Below are positions 35,555 through 45,378 of a stretch of 45,516 bases of DNA, piece by piece. The notes under the pieces are model-generated. The model saw only the letters and a program-made list of their open reading frames with translations, was not told where the DNA came from and made no database searches. Position numbers and translations under genes: made by a program. This DNA comes from Methylobrevis pamukkalensis (GTDB taxonomy: Bacteria > Pseudomonadota > Alphaproteobacteria > Rhizobiales > Pleomorphomonadaceae). The DNA lies in contig NZ_MCRJ01000019.1 of NCBI RefSeq assembly GCF_001720135.1, positions 1 through 45,516 on the forward strand. The letters are read 5' to 3'. Position 1 is the stretch's first letter. Each line of letters begins with the position of its first letter.

Positions 35555-37121
35555 GCGCGATCAAGGTTTTCGTTCCCTGTGACGCCGCGGCGATCGCCTG
35601 CGGCGCCGACTCGGTCGCCGAGGCCATCCTCAGCGAAGCCGGCAAGGCCGGCGTCGAGATCAAGCTGGTGCGCAACGGCTCGCGCGGCATGCTGTGGCTG
35701 GAGCCTCTCGTCGAGGTCGAGGCCGACGGCGTGCGCTACGGCTTCGGCCCGGTGCGCAAGCGCGACGTCGCGGCGCTGGTCGCCGCCGGCCTGTTCACGG
35801 CCCCGGCGTCGGTCTCCCACGACCTCGCCATCGGCGTCGTGTCCGAGCATCCGTTCCTGACCGCCCAGCAGCGCCTGACCTTCGCGCGCTGCGGCATCAC
35901 CGATCCGCGCTCGCTCGACGACTATCTCGCCCATGGCGGCTACAAGGGTCTGGCCCGCGCGCTCGAGCTCGGCTCGGCCGGCATCGTCGCGGAAGTCACC
36001 AAGTCGGGCCTGCGCGGCCGCGGCGGCGCGGGCTTCCCGACCGGCATCAAGTGGAAGACCGTCCACGACGCCAAGGGCACGCAGAAATACATCGTCTGCA
36101 ACGCCGACGAGGGCGACTCCGGCACCTTCGCCGACCGCATGATCATGGAAGGCGACCCCTTCGAACTGATCGAGGGCATGACGATCGCCGGCATCGCCGT
36201 CGGCGCGACCCGCGGCTACATCTACTGCCGGTCGGAATATCCGCATGCGATCAGCACGCTGCGGGCGGCCATCGGCACGGCCCGCGCCAACGGCTACCTT
36301 GGCCCTAAGGTCAATGGCACCGAGTTCGCCTTCGAACTGGAAGTGCGTGAGGGCGCCGGCGCCTATGTCTGCGGCGAGGAGACCTCGCTGCTGGAGAGCC
36401 TCGAAGGCAAGCGCGGCCTCGTGCGGGCCAAGCCGCCGCTCCCGGCCCACGTCGGCCTGTTCGGCAAGCCGACGATCATCAACAACGTGCTGTCGCTGAC
36501 GGCCGTGCCGCACATCCTCGCCGACGGCGCGGACGCTATGCGAACTACGGCATGGGCCGCTCGCGCGGCACGATGCCGATCCAGATCGCCGGCAACGTCA
36601 AGTATGGCGGCCTGTTCGAGACCGCCTTCGGCATCGCGCTCGGCGATCTGGTCGAGAAGATCGGCGGCGGTACGCTGTCGGGCCGCCCGGTCAAGGCGGT
36701 TCAGGTCGGTGGCCCGCTCGGCGCCTATCTTCCGCCATCTCAGTTTGATACGCCCTTCGACTACGAGGAATTCACCAAGAAGGACGCGCTGATCGGCCAC
36801 GGCGGCATTGTCGTGTTCGATGACACGGCCGACATGGCGGTCATGGCGCGCTTCGCCTTCGAATTCTGTTCCGTCGAAAGCTGTGGCAAGTGCACGCCTT
36901 GCCGCATCGGCTCGACCCGCGGCAAGGAAACGGTCGAGAAGATCATGGCCGGCATCGATGTCGAGAAGAATCTCGCGATCATGGCCGACCTGTCGAACAC
37001 CATGAAGTTCGGCTCGCTCTGCGCTCTCGGTGGCTTCACACCCTATCCGGTGATGAGCGCGTTCACCCATTTCCCGGAAGACTTCCGGCGCACGCGGCAG
37101 CTTCCCCTGGCGGCCGAGTGA
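35551..37121 (+). CDS. fdsB: NAD-dependent formate dehydrogenase beta subunit (NuoF-like), frameshifted
   Basis: About 523 residues. An N-terminal NuoE-like thioredoxin part (~1-110, IKVFVPCDAAAIACGAD) is followed by a NuoF core: GLRGRGGAGFPTGIKW (NADH site), YIVCNADEGDSGTFADR (FMN site), GAGAYVCGEETSLLESLEG, and the [4Fe-4S] cysteines in ESCGKCTPCRIGS ... GSLCALG. It binds FMN and reduces NAD+. Frame breaks near 36537: 'DGADA' then 'YANYGMGRSRGTMPIQIAGNVKYGG' after one added base (GACGCCTAT read as GACGCTAT). Everything else matches the normal length, so this is probably a sequencing deletion. Overlaps fdsG by ATGA; fdsA follows after 11 bp. Confidence 0.93.
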
Positions 37122-37132
37122 AGGAGAGACCC

Positions 37133-40001
37133 ATGAGCCTCATCGTCGAAACCGACTACGGTACCCCGGCTTCCCGTTCCGAGAAGTCCGTCAGCCTGAC
37201 CATCGACGGCATCAGCGTCCAGGTTCCGGAAGGCACCTCGATCATGCGCGCGGCCATGGAGATGGGGACTGCCATCCCCAAGCTCTGCGCCACCGACATG
37301 CTCGACGCCTTCGGCTCCTGCCGCCTCTGCCTCGTCGAGGTCGAGGGCCGCAACGGCACGCCCGCCTCCTGCACCACGCCGGTGATGGAAGGCATGGTCG
37401 TCCACACCCAGACGGAGCGTCTCAAGACGATCCGCAAGGGCGTGATGGAACTCTACATCTCGGACCATCCGCTCGACTGCCTGACCTGTGCGGCCAACGG
37501 CGACTGCGAGCTGCAGGACATGGCCGGTGCGGTCGGCCTGCGCGACGTGCGCTACGGCTACGAGGGCGAGAACCACGTCTTCGCCAAGGCCGATGGCGTC
37601 GCCAACGACCACTGGATGCCGAAGGACCAGTCCAACCCCTACTTCACCTACGAGCCGTCGAAGTGCATCGTCTGCAATCGCTGCGTTCGCGCGTGTGAGG
37701 AGGTTCAGGGCACCTTCGCGCTGACCATCTCCGGCCGCGGTTTCGACAGCCGCGTCTCGGCCGGCATGAACGAGAACTTCCTCGAGAGCGAGTGCGTGTC
37801 CTGCGGCGCTGTGTCCAGGCCTGCCCGACCGCGACGCTGACCGAGAACAAGGTCATCGAGATCGGCCAGCCGGAGCATTCGGTCGTCACCACCTGCGCCT
37901 ACTGCGGCGTCGGCTGCACCTTCAAGGCCGAGATGCGCGGCGAGGAAGTCGTCCGCCTCGTGCCGTGGAAGGATGGCAAGGCCAACCGTGGTCACTCCTG
38001 CGTCAAGGGCCGCTTCGCCTGGGGCTACGCGTCGCACCGCGACCGCATCACCAAGCCGATGATCCGCGACAAGATCACCGATCCGTGGCGTGAAGTGTCC
38101 TGGGACGAGGCGCTGGACAAGATCAAGGTCGATCTCGGCCGGATCCAGGGTCAGTATGGCCGCAGCGCCGTCGGCGGCATCACGTCCTCGCGCTGCACCA
38201 ACGAGGAAAGCTACCTCGTCCAGAAGCTGATCCGCGCCGGCTTCGGCACCAACAACGTCGACACCTGCGCCCGCGTCTGTCATTCGCCGACCGGCTACGG
38301 CCTGAAGACCACCTTCGGCACCTCGGCCGGCACGCAGGACTTCGACTCGGTCGAAGACACCGACGTGATCCTCGTGATCGGTGCGAACCCGACCGACGGC
38401 CACCCGGTGTTCGGCAGCCGCATGAAGAAGCGCCTGCGCGAGGGTGCCAAGCTGATCGTGGTCGATCCGCGCCGGATCGACCTCGTCCGCAGCCCCCACA
38501 TCAAGGCGGAATACCACCTGCCGCTGAAGCCGGGCACCAACGTCGCCGTCGTCACCTCGATGGCCCACGTGGTCATCACCGAAGGGCTGGCCGACGAGGC
38601 GTTCATCGCCGAGCGCTGCGACCTGCTCGAGTACCGCGAATGGGCGGCCTTCGTCGCCGATCCGCGCCACTCGCCGGAGACGACCGAAGCCTTCACCGGC
38701 GTTCCGGCCGAAATGCTGCGCAAGGCGGCCCGTCTGTATGCGACCGGCGGCAACTCGTCGATCTACTACGGCCTCGGCGTCACCGAGCACAGCCAGGGTT
38801 CGACCACGGTCATGGCGATCGCCAACCTCGCGATGGCGACCGGCAACATCGGTCGTCCGGGCGTGGGCGTGAACCCGCTGCGCGGTCAGAACAACGTGCA
38901 GGGCGCCTGTGACATGGGCTCCTTCCCGCACGAACTCACGGGCTATCGTCACATCTCCGACGAGGATACCCGCGCGCTGTTCGAGAAGGCCTGGGGCGTC
39001 ACGCTCGACAAGGATCCGGGCCTGCGCATCAACAACATGCTGGACGCGGCCGTCGACGGCACGTTCAAGGCGATCTACATCGAGGGTGAAGACATCCTGC
39101 AGTCCGATCCGGACACGCACCATGTCGCCGCCGGCCTCGAGGCGATGGAACTCGTGATCGTGCAGGACCTGTTCCTGAACGAGACCGCGAACTACGCCCA
39201 CGTCTTCCTGCCGGGCTGCACCTTCCTCGAGAAGGACGCACCTTCACCAATGCGGAGCGCCGCATTCAGCGCATCCGCCGCGTGATGTCGCCGACCAACG
39301 GCTATGCCGACTGGGAAGTCACCCAGCTGATCGCCAACGCGCTTGGCCTCAACTGGAACTACAGCCATCCGTCGGAGATCATGGACGAGATCGCCGCGCT
39401 GACCCCGACCTTCGCCAACGTCAGCTACAAGCTGCTCGACGAGGTCGGTTCGGTGCAGTGGCCGTGCAACGAGGAGAACCCCGAAGGCACGCCGATCATG
39501 CACATCGATCACTTCGTGCGTGGCAAGGGCCAGTTCGTCCTCACCGAGTATGTGCCGACCGACGAGCGGATCGGCGCGCGCTTCCCGCTGATCCTGACCA
39601 CGGGCCGGATCCTCAGCCAGTACAATGTCGGTGCCCAGACGCGGCGCACCGAGAACGTGCTGTGGCATGAGGAAGACGTCCTCGAGATCCATCCGCACGA
39701 TGCCGAGCAGCGCGGCGTCAAGGACGGCGACTGGGTGAAGATCCAGAGCCGGGCGGGCGAGACGGCGCTTCATGCGCTGGTCACCGACCGCGTGGCCCCG
39801 GGCGTGGTCTACACCACGTTCCACCACCCGCTGACGCAGGCGAACGTCATCACCACCGACTTCTCGGACTGGGCGACCAACTGCCCCGAGTACAAGGTGA
39901 CGGCGGTGCAGGTGTCGCCGTCGAACGGTCCGACCCGCTACCAGGAGGAATACGACGAGTTCACCAGGCAGTCGCGCCGGATCGCGGAAGCGGCCGAGTA
40001 A
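37133..40001 (+). CDS. fdsA: NAD-dependent formate dehydrogenase alpha (catalytic) subunit, two frameshifts
   Basis: About 956 residues. N-terminal NuoG-like part: [2Fe-2S] (PKLCATDMLDAFGSCRLC), His-Cys3 [4Fe-4S] (DHPLDCLTCAANGDC), two ferredoxin-type clusters (CIVCNRCVRAC, CVSCGACVQAC). Molybdopterin oxidoreductase part: [4Fe-4S] CAYCGVGC ... SCVKG, Mo-ligand Cys about 383 in ARVCHSPTGYGL, MGD-binding regions (NPTDGHPVFGSRM, GVNPLRGQNNVQGACDMG), molydopterin-binding C-terminus. Breaks near 37810 (GCCTGT read as GCTGT) and 39239 (GACGGCACC read as GACGCACC) need one base each. A Cys, not selenocysteine, ligates Mo. ATG 37133 follows AAGGAGAG. Confidence 0.93.
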
Positions 40002-40005
40002 GACG

Positions 40006-40851
40006 ATGCCGGAGGCGGCAAGTCGTGTGACCTCGATCCGTGTCGCCCGCAAGGGCGGCACGGAGGAGGTGCTCCGGGCGGTGCCTGCCGAGGTGCCGGT
40101 GGCGCTGACCCATGATGGTTCCAGTTACGCCGTCATGCTGGCAAGCCCGGTCGATCTGGAAGACTACGGGATCGGATTCAGCTTCACCGAAGGTGTCGTG
40201 AAATCTGCTGCCGACATTCGGGATCTCGAAATCGTCGAGCATGACGACGGGTTGGAAGTGCGGATGTGGCTCACGCCCGATCCGTCACGCCAGCTCGTCG
40301 CGCGGCGCCGACGCATCCTCGGCCCGACCGGCTGCGGGCTCTGCGGGGTCGAGAGCCTCGAGGGCGCGGCACCGGACCTGCCGGTGGTGGGGGCCGGCAT
40401 CACGGTCAGTCCTTCCGAGATTCACGCTGCCCTCGACGCCCTGGGGCCGTTGCAGGTGATCGGCCGCGAGACGCGGGCGGTGCACGCGGCGGCCTTCTGG
40501 CGCAGGGGCGAGGGTCTGGTTGCCGTGCGCGAGGATGTCGGGCGGCACAATGCCCTCGACAAGGTGGTCGGTTCGATCCTGCGCAGCGGCGGCAACGGCG
40601 CAGACGGCATGGTGGTCCTGACGAGCCGGGTGTCGGTGGAACTGGTGCAGAAGACGGCGCGCCTCGGCGCGTCCATCCTGCTTGCCGTGTCGGCGCCGAC
40701 GTCGCTTGCGCTCCGGACGGCGGAGGCGGCCGGTATCACGGTGGTCGCCGTGGCGCGGGATGATGCCTTCGAGATATTCACCCATCCCCATCGCATTGCT
40801 GTCGATGGCAACGAGAAGAACCGATCGGAGAGTTTTGGTCATGTCGCATAG
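40006..40851 (+). CDS. fdhD: Formate dehydrogenase accessory sulfurtransferase FdhD (FdsC)
   Basis: 281 residues. FdhD moves sulfur from a cysteine desulfurase to the bis-MGD cofactor of FdsA before it is inserted. The functional Cys pair is in GPTGCGLCGVESLE (C-x2-C). EDVGRHNALDKVVG and the RVSVELVQKTARLGASILLAVSAPTSLALR block are diagnostic. The gene starts 4 bp after fdsA and its end overlaps fdsD, so the product is co-made with the catalytic subunit. Confidence 0.95.
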   Translation: MPEAASRVTSIRVARKGGTEEVLRAVPAEVPVALTHDGSSYAVMLASPVDLEDYGIGFSFTEGVVKSAADIRDLEIVEHDDGLEVRMWLTPDPSRQLVARRRRILGPTGCGLCGVESLEGAAPDLPVVGAGITVSPSEIHAALDALGPLQVIGRETRAVHAAAFWRRGEGLVAVREDVGRHNALDKVVGSILRSGGNGADGMVVLTSRVSVELVQKTARLGASILLAVSAPTSLALRTAEAAGITVVAVARDDAFEIFTHPHRIAVDGNEKNRSESFGHVA

Positions 40852-41134
40852 CGTTTCGGAAAAGCTGGTGATGATGGCGAACCAGATCGCCAAGGCCTTC
40901 GAGCCCCAGGGCGAGGCGCGTGCCCTGCCGCAGATCCGCGAGCACATTCACCTGTTCTGGGACCCGCGGATGCGCAGGGGCATGGACGAGATCATCTCTG
41001 CCGGTGGACAGGGCCTGCATCCCTTCGCCTATGCGGCGCTGAAGGAAGACGTCAAGCACCCGCACCGCGAGGCGGACCAGGCGGGCACGAAGTTCCCGAT
41101 GGACGCCTCGTCCGTGGATGGCGGCACCGACTGA
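40841..41134 (+). CDS. fdsD: Formate dehydrogenase delta subunit
   Basis: 97 residues: KLVMMANQIAKAFEPQGE, IREHIHLFWDPRMRRGM, LHPFAYAAL match the small FdsD family, found only with soluble NAD-linked molybdenum formate dehydrogenases, where it helps assemble or stabilise the complex. ATG 40841 overlaps the last codons of fdhD. Last gene of the operon, followed by an intrinsic terminator. Confidence 0.95.
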   Translation: MSHSVSEKLVMMANQIAKAFEPQGEARALPQIREHIHLFWDPRMRRGMDEIISAGGQGLHPFAYAALKEDVKHPHREADQAGTKFPMDASSVDGGTD

Positions 41135-41179
41135 ACAGCCTGCGGGCTTGCTTCACCGGATCAGGACAGCGACGAGCAG

Positions 41180-41202
41180 GGCCCGGCATTGCCGGGCCTT
41201 TT
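41180..41202 (+). terminator. Intrinsic terminator of the fds operon
   Basis: GGCCCGGC (41180-41187), loop ATT, GCCGGGCC (41191-41198), then TTTT. Stem, short loop and T-run are all in place, 45 bp after the fdsD stop. Confidence 0.9.
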
Positions 41203-41269
41203 GCGTTGTCTCCCGTCACTGCTGTGGCAATCGCTCGGCGGAAATCCGGTTGGAATTCCCGGGGCTTGG

Positions 41270-41284
41270 TTAACCTCCTCGTAA
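41270..41284. promoter_or_regulatory. Near-consensus CtrA box upstream of ammonium transporter fusion
   Basis: TTAA-CCTCCTC-GTAA, one mismatch to TTAA-N7-TTAA, about 50 bp upstream of the start at 41335. Weak on its own. Confidence 0.25.
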
Positions 41285-41334
41285 GCGGCAGGTGATATGA
41301 CCTTTCAAGCAAGGTGGCCGCTTCCCGAAGGTGG

Positions 41335-43544
41335 ATGGTGCAAGCTACGCTCGACACTTTTTGGCTGGTCGTGGCCGGAACGCTGGTGCTGTTCATGCAG
41401 CCCGGCTTTCTTGGCCTTGAAGGCGGCTCCGTGCGGGCGAAGAACAACGTCAACGTTGCGGCGAAGAACTTCACGGACTTCTGTTTTTCCGCGCTCTGCT
41501 TCTGGGCTGTCGGCTTCGGCCTGATGTTCGGGGCGAGCCACAATGGCTGGTTCGGGTCCACCGGCGTCTTCTTCCGTCCGCTGGACGGATTTTCCGCCGC
41601 CTTCCTGTTCTTCCAGGTGATGTTCTGCTCCACCTCGGCGACGATCGTCTCCGGGGCGGTGGCCGAGCGCATCACGTTTGTCGCCTATCTGGCGCTCGTC
41701 ATCCTGATGGCGGTCTGCTTCTACCCGGTCTACGGCCACTGGGCCTGGGGGGCAGCGCCCTTCGAGAGCGGCAGCGGCTGGCTGCGGCAGCTCGGCTTCC
41801 ACGATTTTGCCGGCTCCACGGTCGTCCACTCGGTGGGCGGCTGGGCGGCGCTGGCGACCATCCTCGTGATCGGTCCGCGCGTCGGCCGCTTCGATGGCAG
41901 CCGCTTTCCCGTGCAGGCCCAGGGCGTGCCCTTCACCATGTTCGGGGTCTTCCTGATCTTCATCGGCTGGATCGGCTTCAACGGCGGCAGCACGCTGCGC
42001 TTCGACGACAGCGTGCCGCAGATCATCCTCAACACCATGCTGGCCGGCTGCACCGGCGGCATGATGCTCACGCTGCTGCACATGCTGCCCGGCCGCCCGG
42101 CCAGCATCTTCGACATCGGCAACGGCTGCATCGCCGGCCTGGTGGCCATCACCGCCTCCGCCGACGTCGCAACGCCGGTGGCCGCCGTCGCGCTCGGCTT
42201 CCTCGGGGCCGCCATGGTGGTGCCCGTGCGCATCATGCTGGATCGCGCGGAAATCGACGACGCGGTCGGCGCCGTTCCGGCCCATCTGGCGCCCGGCATC
42301 CTCGGAACGCTGGCGGTGCCCTTCGTCGACATCGCCGATGCGCCGCCAACCTTCGACGCCCTGATCCACGCCGTCGGCATCCAGTTTCTCGGCGTCGCCG
42401 TCTGCGCGGTCTGGAGCTTCGGCGGCGTGTTCGTCGCGCTGCGCCTGCTCGGCCTGTTCATCCCGTTGCGGGTGGAGGTGCAGATGGAGCGCCGCGGCCT
42501 CAACGTCGCCGAACACGGCGTCGTCACCGACATGGCCCATCTCATCGGCCGCTTCGGCGCGCTCGGCCAGCGCCACGGCCTGCGCGACCTGTTCGACCAG
42601 GCGACGACGTTGCCTCGCTCGATCTGCTCGATCCGGTGGTGCAGGCGGTGACCGGTTTTCGCGACGTGCTGGCGGCGCGGCGCTGGCAGATCACCACCGC
42701 ACCCAACGAGGGCACCACCGAGCAGCGCCGCAGTGCCGCGGCCGTGGTCGAGCGGATGGACCAGGACCTGCGCTACGCCATGGAGGAGGCCTATCTCCTC
42801 GTCTCGCAGGCGCTCGCCTCCGAGTTCTTCACCCTCGGCGCGGACAGCGACAAGCTCGGCGCTGCCCGCATCCTCAACCTGCTGACCGCCAACTTCGTGC
42901 GCGACATCGAAAGCCTGACCGCCCGCATGCGGCAGGAGACCGACCGGGCGATGATCTTCGGCTTCGTGGAGACGGCCCGCGAGCGGGCCCGCACCTTCTG
43001 TCGCCGGGTCGAGACGCTGGCCGACTATTGCGACGCGGCGACGTCGGCGGCAGAGGAGGTCGATGCGGTGGCCGTCGACGGCGGCGAGATGATCCGGGCG
43101 CTGATCGAGGGCTTCCGGCCGCAGGCCGAGCTCTACAACGTGCTGCTGGCCGTTTCGGTATCGCCCGATGCGGCGATGATCCGGGTGAAGTCGGCGCGGC
43201 TGCGCCGCATCGTGACGACGGTGGTGGAGAATGCCCTGCAGTTCAACCGCGACGGCGGCATCGTTCAGGTCGCCATGCAGCGCCACGGGGTTGGCCAGGT
43301 CGCGATCGAGATCACCGATTCCGGCCTTGGAATGGACGACGACGAGATTCGCCGCATCGAGAAGCCCTTCGTCTTCTCCGGCGACGACAAGGAGCACTAC
43401 GGCCTGTCGCTGGCGCTCGCCGCGCGCCTTGCCCGGCTGTCCGGCGGCCGTCTCGAGGTGAAGACCCAGCGCGGTGTCGGCACCCGGCTCCATGTGCTGT
43501 TGCCGATCGCGATGGCCGACAGCCGCCTCGGCAGGGTGGCCTGA
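41335..43544 (+). CDS. Ammonium transporter fused to histidine-kinase-type ATPase domain, frameshifted
   Basis: About 736 residues. Residues ~1-400 are a full Amt/Rh channel of 11 membrane segments: FFQVMFCSTSATIVSGAVAERI, first pore His in STVVHSVGGWAALA, FIGWIGFNGGS, CIAGLVAITASADV, second pore His in VPAHLAPGILGTLAV. A helical linker (~405-560) follows, then an HATPase domain: N-box VVENALQFNRDGG, G1 ITDSGLGMDDDEI, G2-like HYGLSLALAARLARLSGG. I see no H-box histidine in the linker. The frame breaks near 42612 ('FDQATT|ASLDLLDPVVQAV', one base). Similar Amt-kinase fusions (such as Ks-Amt5 of Kuenenia) are ammonium sensors. A GTG at 41314 is an alternative start. No response regulator is adjacent. 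Confidence 0.85.
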
Positions 43545-43599
43545 CGGCACGCCGGGGACCCGTCCGTTTCCCCCGGCGCCGCCTCCCGGGCGCTTCCGA

Positions 43600-43630
43600 T
43601 TGAAGCTTTTCGTCGCCGCGATGCTATAGA
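43600..43630 (+). promoter_or_regulatory. Predicted promoter of the TPP-enzyme gene
   Basis: TTGAAG (43600-43605) and TATAGA (43625-43630), spacer 19 (18 if CTATAG is used), 60 bp before the start at 43690. Spacing is a little long for sigma-70. Confidence 0.4.
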
Positions 43631-43689
43631 GGCAGGGAACCGGGGCCGCCCGCGGCCCCACTGTCGTCTCCGCCTGTCCGGACCCGCCG

Positions 43690-45378
43690 ATGCCGACCAC
43701 CGATCCGACCGCCGCCCGCGTCATCGTCCGCCTTCTCGAACTGCAGGGGGTGCGCCGCGTCTTCTGCGTGCCGGGCGAAAGCTATCTGGCGGTGCTGGAT
43801 GCCCTGCATGATTCGGACATCGACACCGTGGTCTGCCGTCAGGAGGGCGGGGCGGCGATGATGGCCGAGGCGACCGGCAAGCTGACCGGCCGGCCGGGCA
43901 TCGCCTTCGTCACCCGCGGCCCCGGCGCCACCAACGCCGCCGCCGGCCTGCACATCGCCGCGCAGGATTCCTCGCCGATGATCCTGTTCGTCGGCCAGGT
44001 CGGCCGCGACATGAAGGGCCGCGAGGCCTTCCAGGAGCTCGACTACCGCGCCGTCTTCGGCTCGATCGCCAAATGGGTGGTGGAGATCGACGATCCGGCC
44101 CGCACCGCCGAGATCGTCGGCCGGGCCTTCCAGGTGGCGATGAACGGCCGGCCGGGGCCGGTGGTCGTGGCGCTGCCCGAAGACATGCTGCACGAGGCCG
44201 CGCCGCTGCCGGCCCTGCGCCCGCGCGAGGCGGTGCCGGTCAATCCCGGCCTCAACATGATGATCCGCCTGCAGAAGAAGCTCTGGGCGGCCGAGCGGCC
44301 GATCGCCATCCTCGGCGGCTCGGGCTGGACCGAGGCGGCGGTGGCCGCCTTCCGCCGCTTTGCCGAGCGCTTCGACCTGCCGGTCGCCTGCTCCTTCCGC
44401 CGGCAGATGCTGTTCGACCACCTCCATCCCAACTATGCCGGCGACATCGGCATCGGCGCCAACCCGGCGCTGGTCGCCCGCATCCGTGCCTCCGACCTCG
44501 TGCTGCTCGTCGGCGGGCGGATGTCGGAAATGCCGAGCCAGGGCTACGAGCTGTTCGCGATTCCCGAGCCGGAACAGCCGCTGGTGCATGTCCACGCCGA
44601 TCCGGAGGAGCTTGGCCGGGTCTATCACGCCGAGATCGCGATCAACGCCTCGCCGGCCGGCTTTGCCGCCGCCGCGGAAGGCCTGCAGCCGCCGAACGAG
44701 ATCGTCTGGCGCGCCGAGACCGTTGCGGCCAACGCCGCCTACCATGCCTGGTCCGACACGTTGCCGGCAACGCCGGGCGCGGTGCAGATGGGCGAGGTGA
44801 TCGAAACGCTGCGCGACGTGCTCGCCGACGACGCGGTGCTGACCAACGGCGCCGGCAACTACGCCACCTGGATCCACCGCTTCTGGCGCTTCCGCCGCTT
44901 CGGCACCCAGCTCGCCCCCACCTCCGGCTCGATGGGCTACGGCCTGCCGGCGGCGATCGCCGGCAAGCTGGAAAGGCCGGAGGCACAGGTGATCTGCCTG
45001 GCCGGCGACGGCTGTTTCCAGATGACCTGTCAGGAGTTCGGCACGGCCGTGCAGGCGGGCGCCAACGTGATCGTGCTCGTCGTCGACAACGGCATCTACG
45101 GCACCATCCGCATGCATCAGGAGCGCAATTACCCCGAGCGGATCAGCGCGACGACCCTGGTCAACCCCGACTTCGCCGCCCTTGCCCGCGCCTACGGCGG
45201 CCACGGCGAGACGGTCCGCGAAACCGCCGAGTTTGCGGGCGCCCTCGACCGCGCGATGGCGGCCGGCAAGCCCGCGCTGATCCACCTCCTCACCGACCCG
45301 GAAGCGATCACGCCGACGGCGACGATCACGGGGCTGCGGGCGGCGGCGCGGAAGACAGATCTCGAGACGCAGTCATGA
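43690..45378 (+). CDS. Thiamine pyrophosphate-dependent enzyme, acetolactate synthase-like
   Basis: 562 residues, the full three-domain TPP fold. N-terminal Pyr domain with the activating Glu in VVCRQEGGAAMMAEATGKL and TRGPGATNAAAGLHIAAQDSSPMI; central domain (IAILGGSGWTEAAV); C-terminal PP domain with the TPP/Mg motif AGDGCFQMTCQEFGTAVQAGANVIVLVVDNG. Most like the acetolactate synthase large subunit group, but no regulatory small subunit gene (ilvH) follows, so it may be a catabolic relative acting on another 2-oxo acid. No FAD assignment possible by eye. Its stop overlaps the start of the gene running off the window. Confidence 0.9.
   Translation: MPTTDPTAARVIVRLLELQGVRRVFCVPGESYLAVLDALHDSDIDTVVCRQEGGAAMMAEATGKLTGRPGIAFVTRGPGATNAAAGLHIAAQDSSPMILFVGQVGRDMKGREAFQELDYRAVFGSIAKWVVEIDDPARTAEIVGRAFQVAMNGRPGPVVVALPEDMLHEAAPLPALRPREAVPVNPGLNMMIRLQKKLWAAERPIAILGGSGWTEAAVAAFRRFAERFDLPVACSFRRQMLFDHLHPNYAGDIGIGANPALVARIRASDLVLLVGGRMSEMPSQGYELFAIPEPEQPLVHVHADPEELGRVYHAEIAINASPAGFAAAAEGLQPPNEIVWRAETVAANAAYHAWSDTLPATPGAVQMGEVIETLRDVLADDAVLTNGAGNYATWIHRFWRFRRFGTQLAPTSGSMGYGLPAAIAGKLERPEAQVICLAGDGCFQMTCQEFGTAVQAGANVIVLVVDNGIYGTIRMHQERNYPERISATTLVNPDFAALARAYGGHGETVRETAEFAGALDRAMAAGKPALIHLLTDPEAITPTATITGLRAAARKTDLETQS

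Noticed and set aside
42650..43544. A separate soluble kinase gene downstream of the ammonium transporter
   Set aside because: Coding signal runs without a gap from the transporter through the linker; one base near 42612 joins the frames, and there is no ribosome binding site for an independent start.
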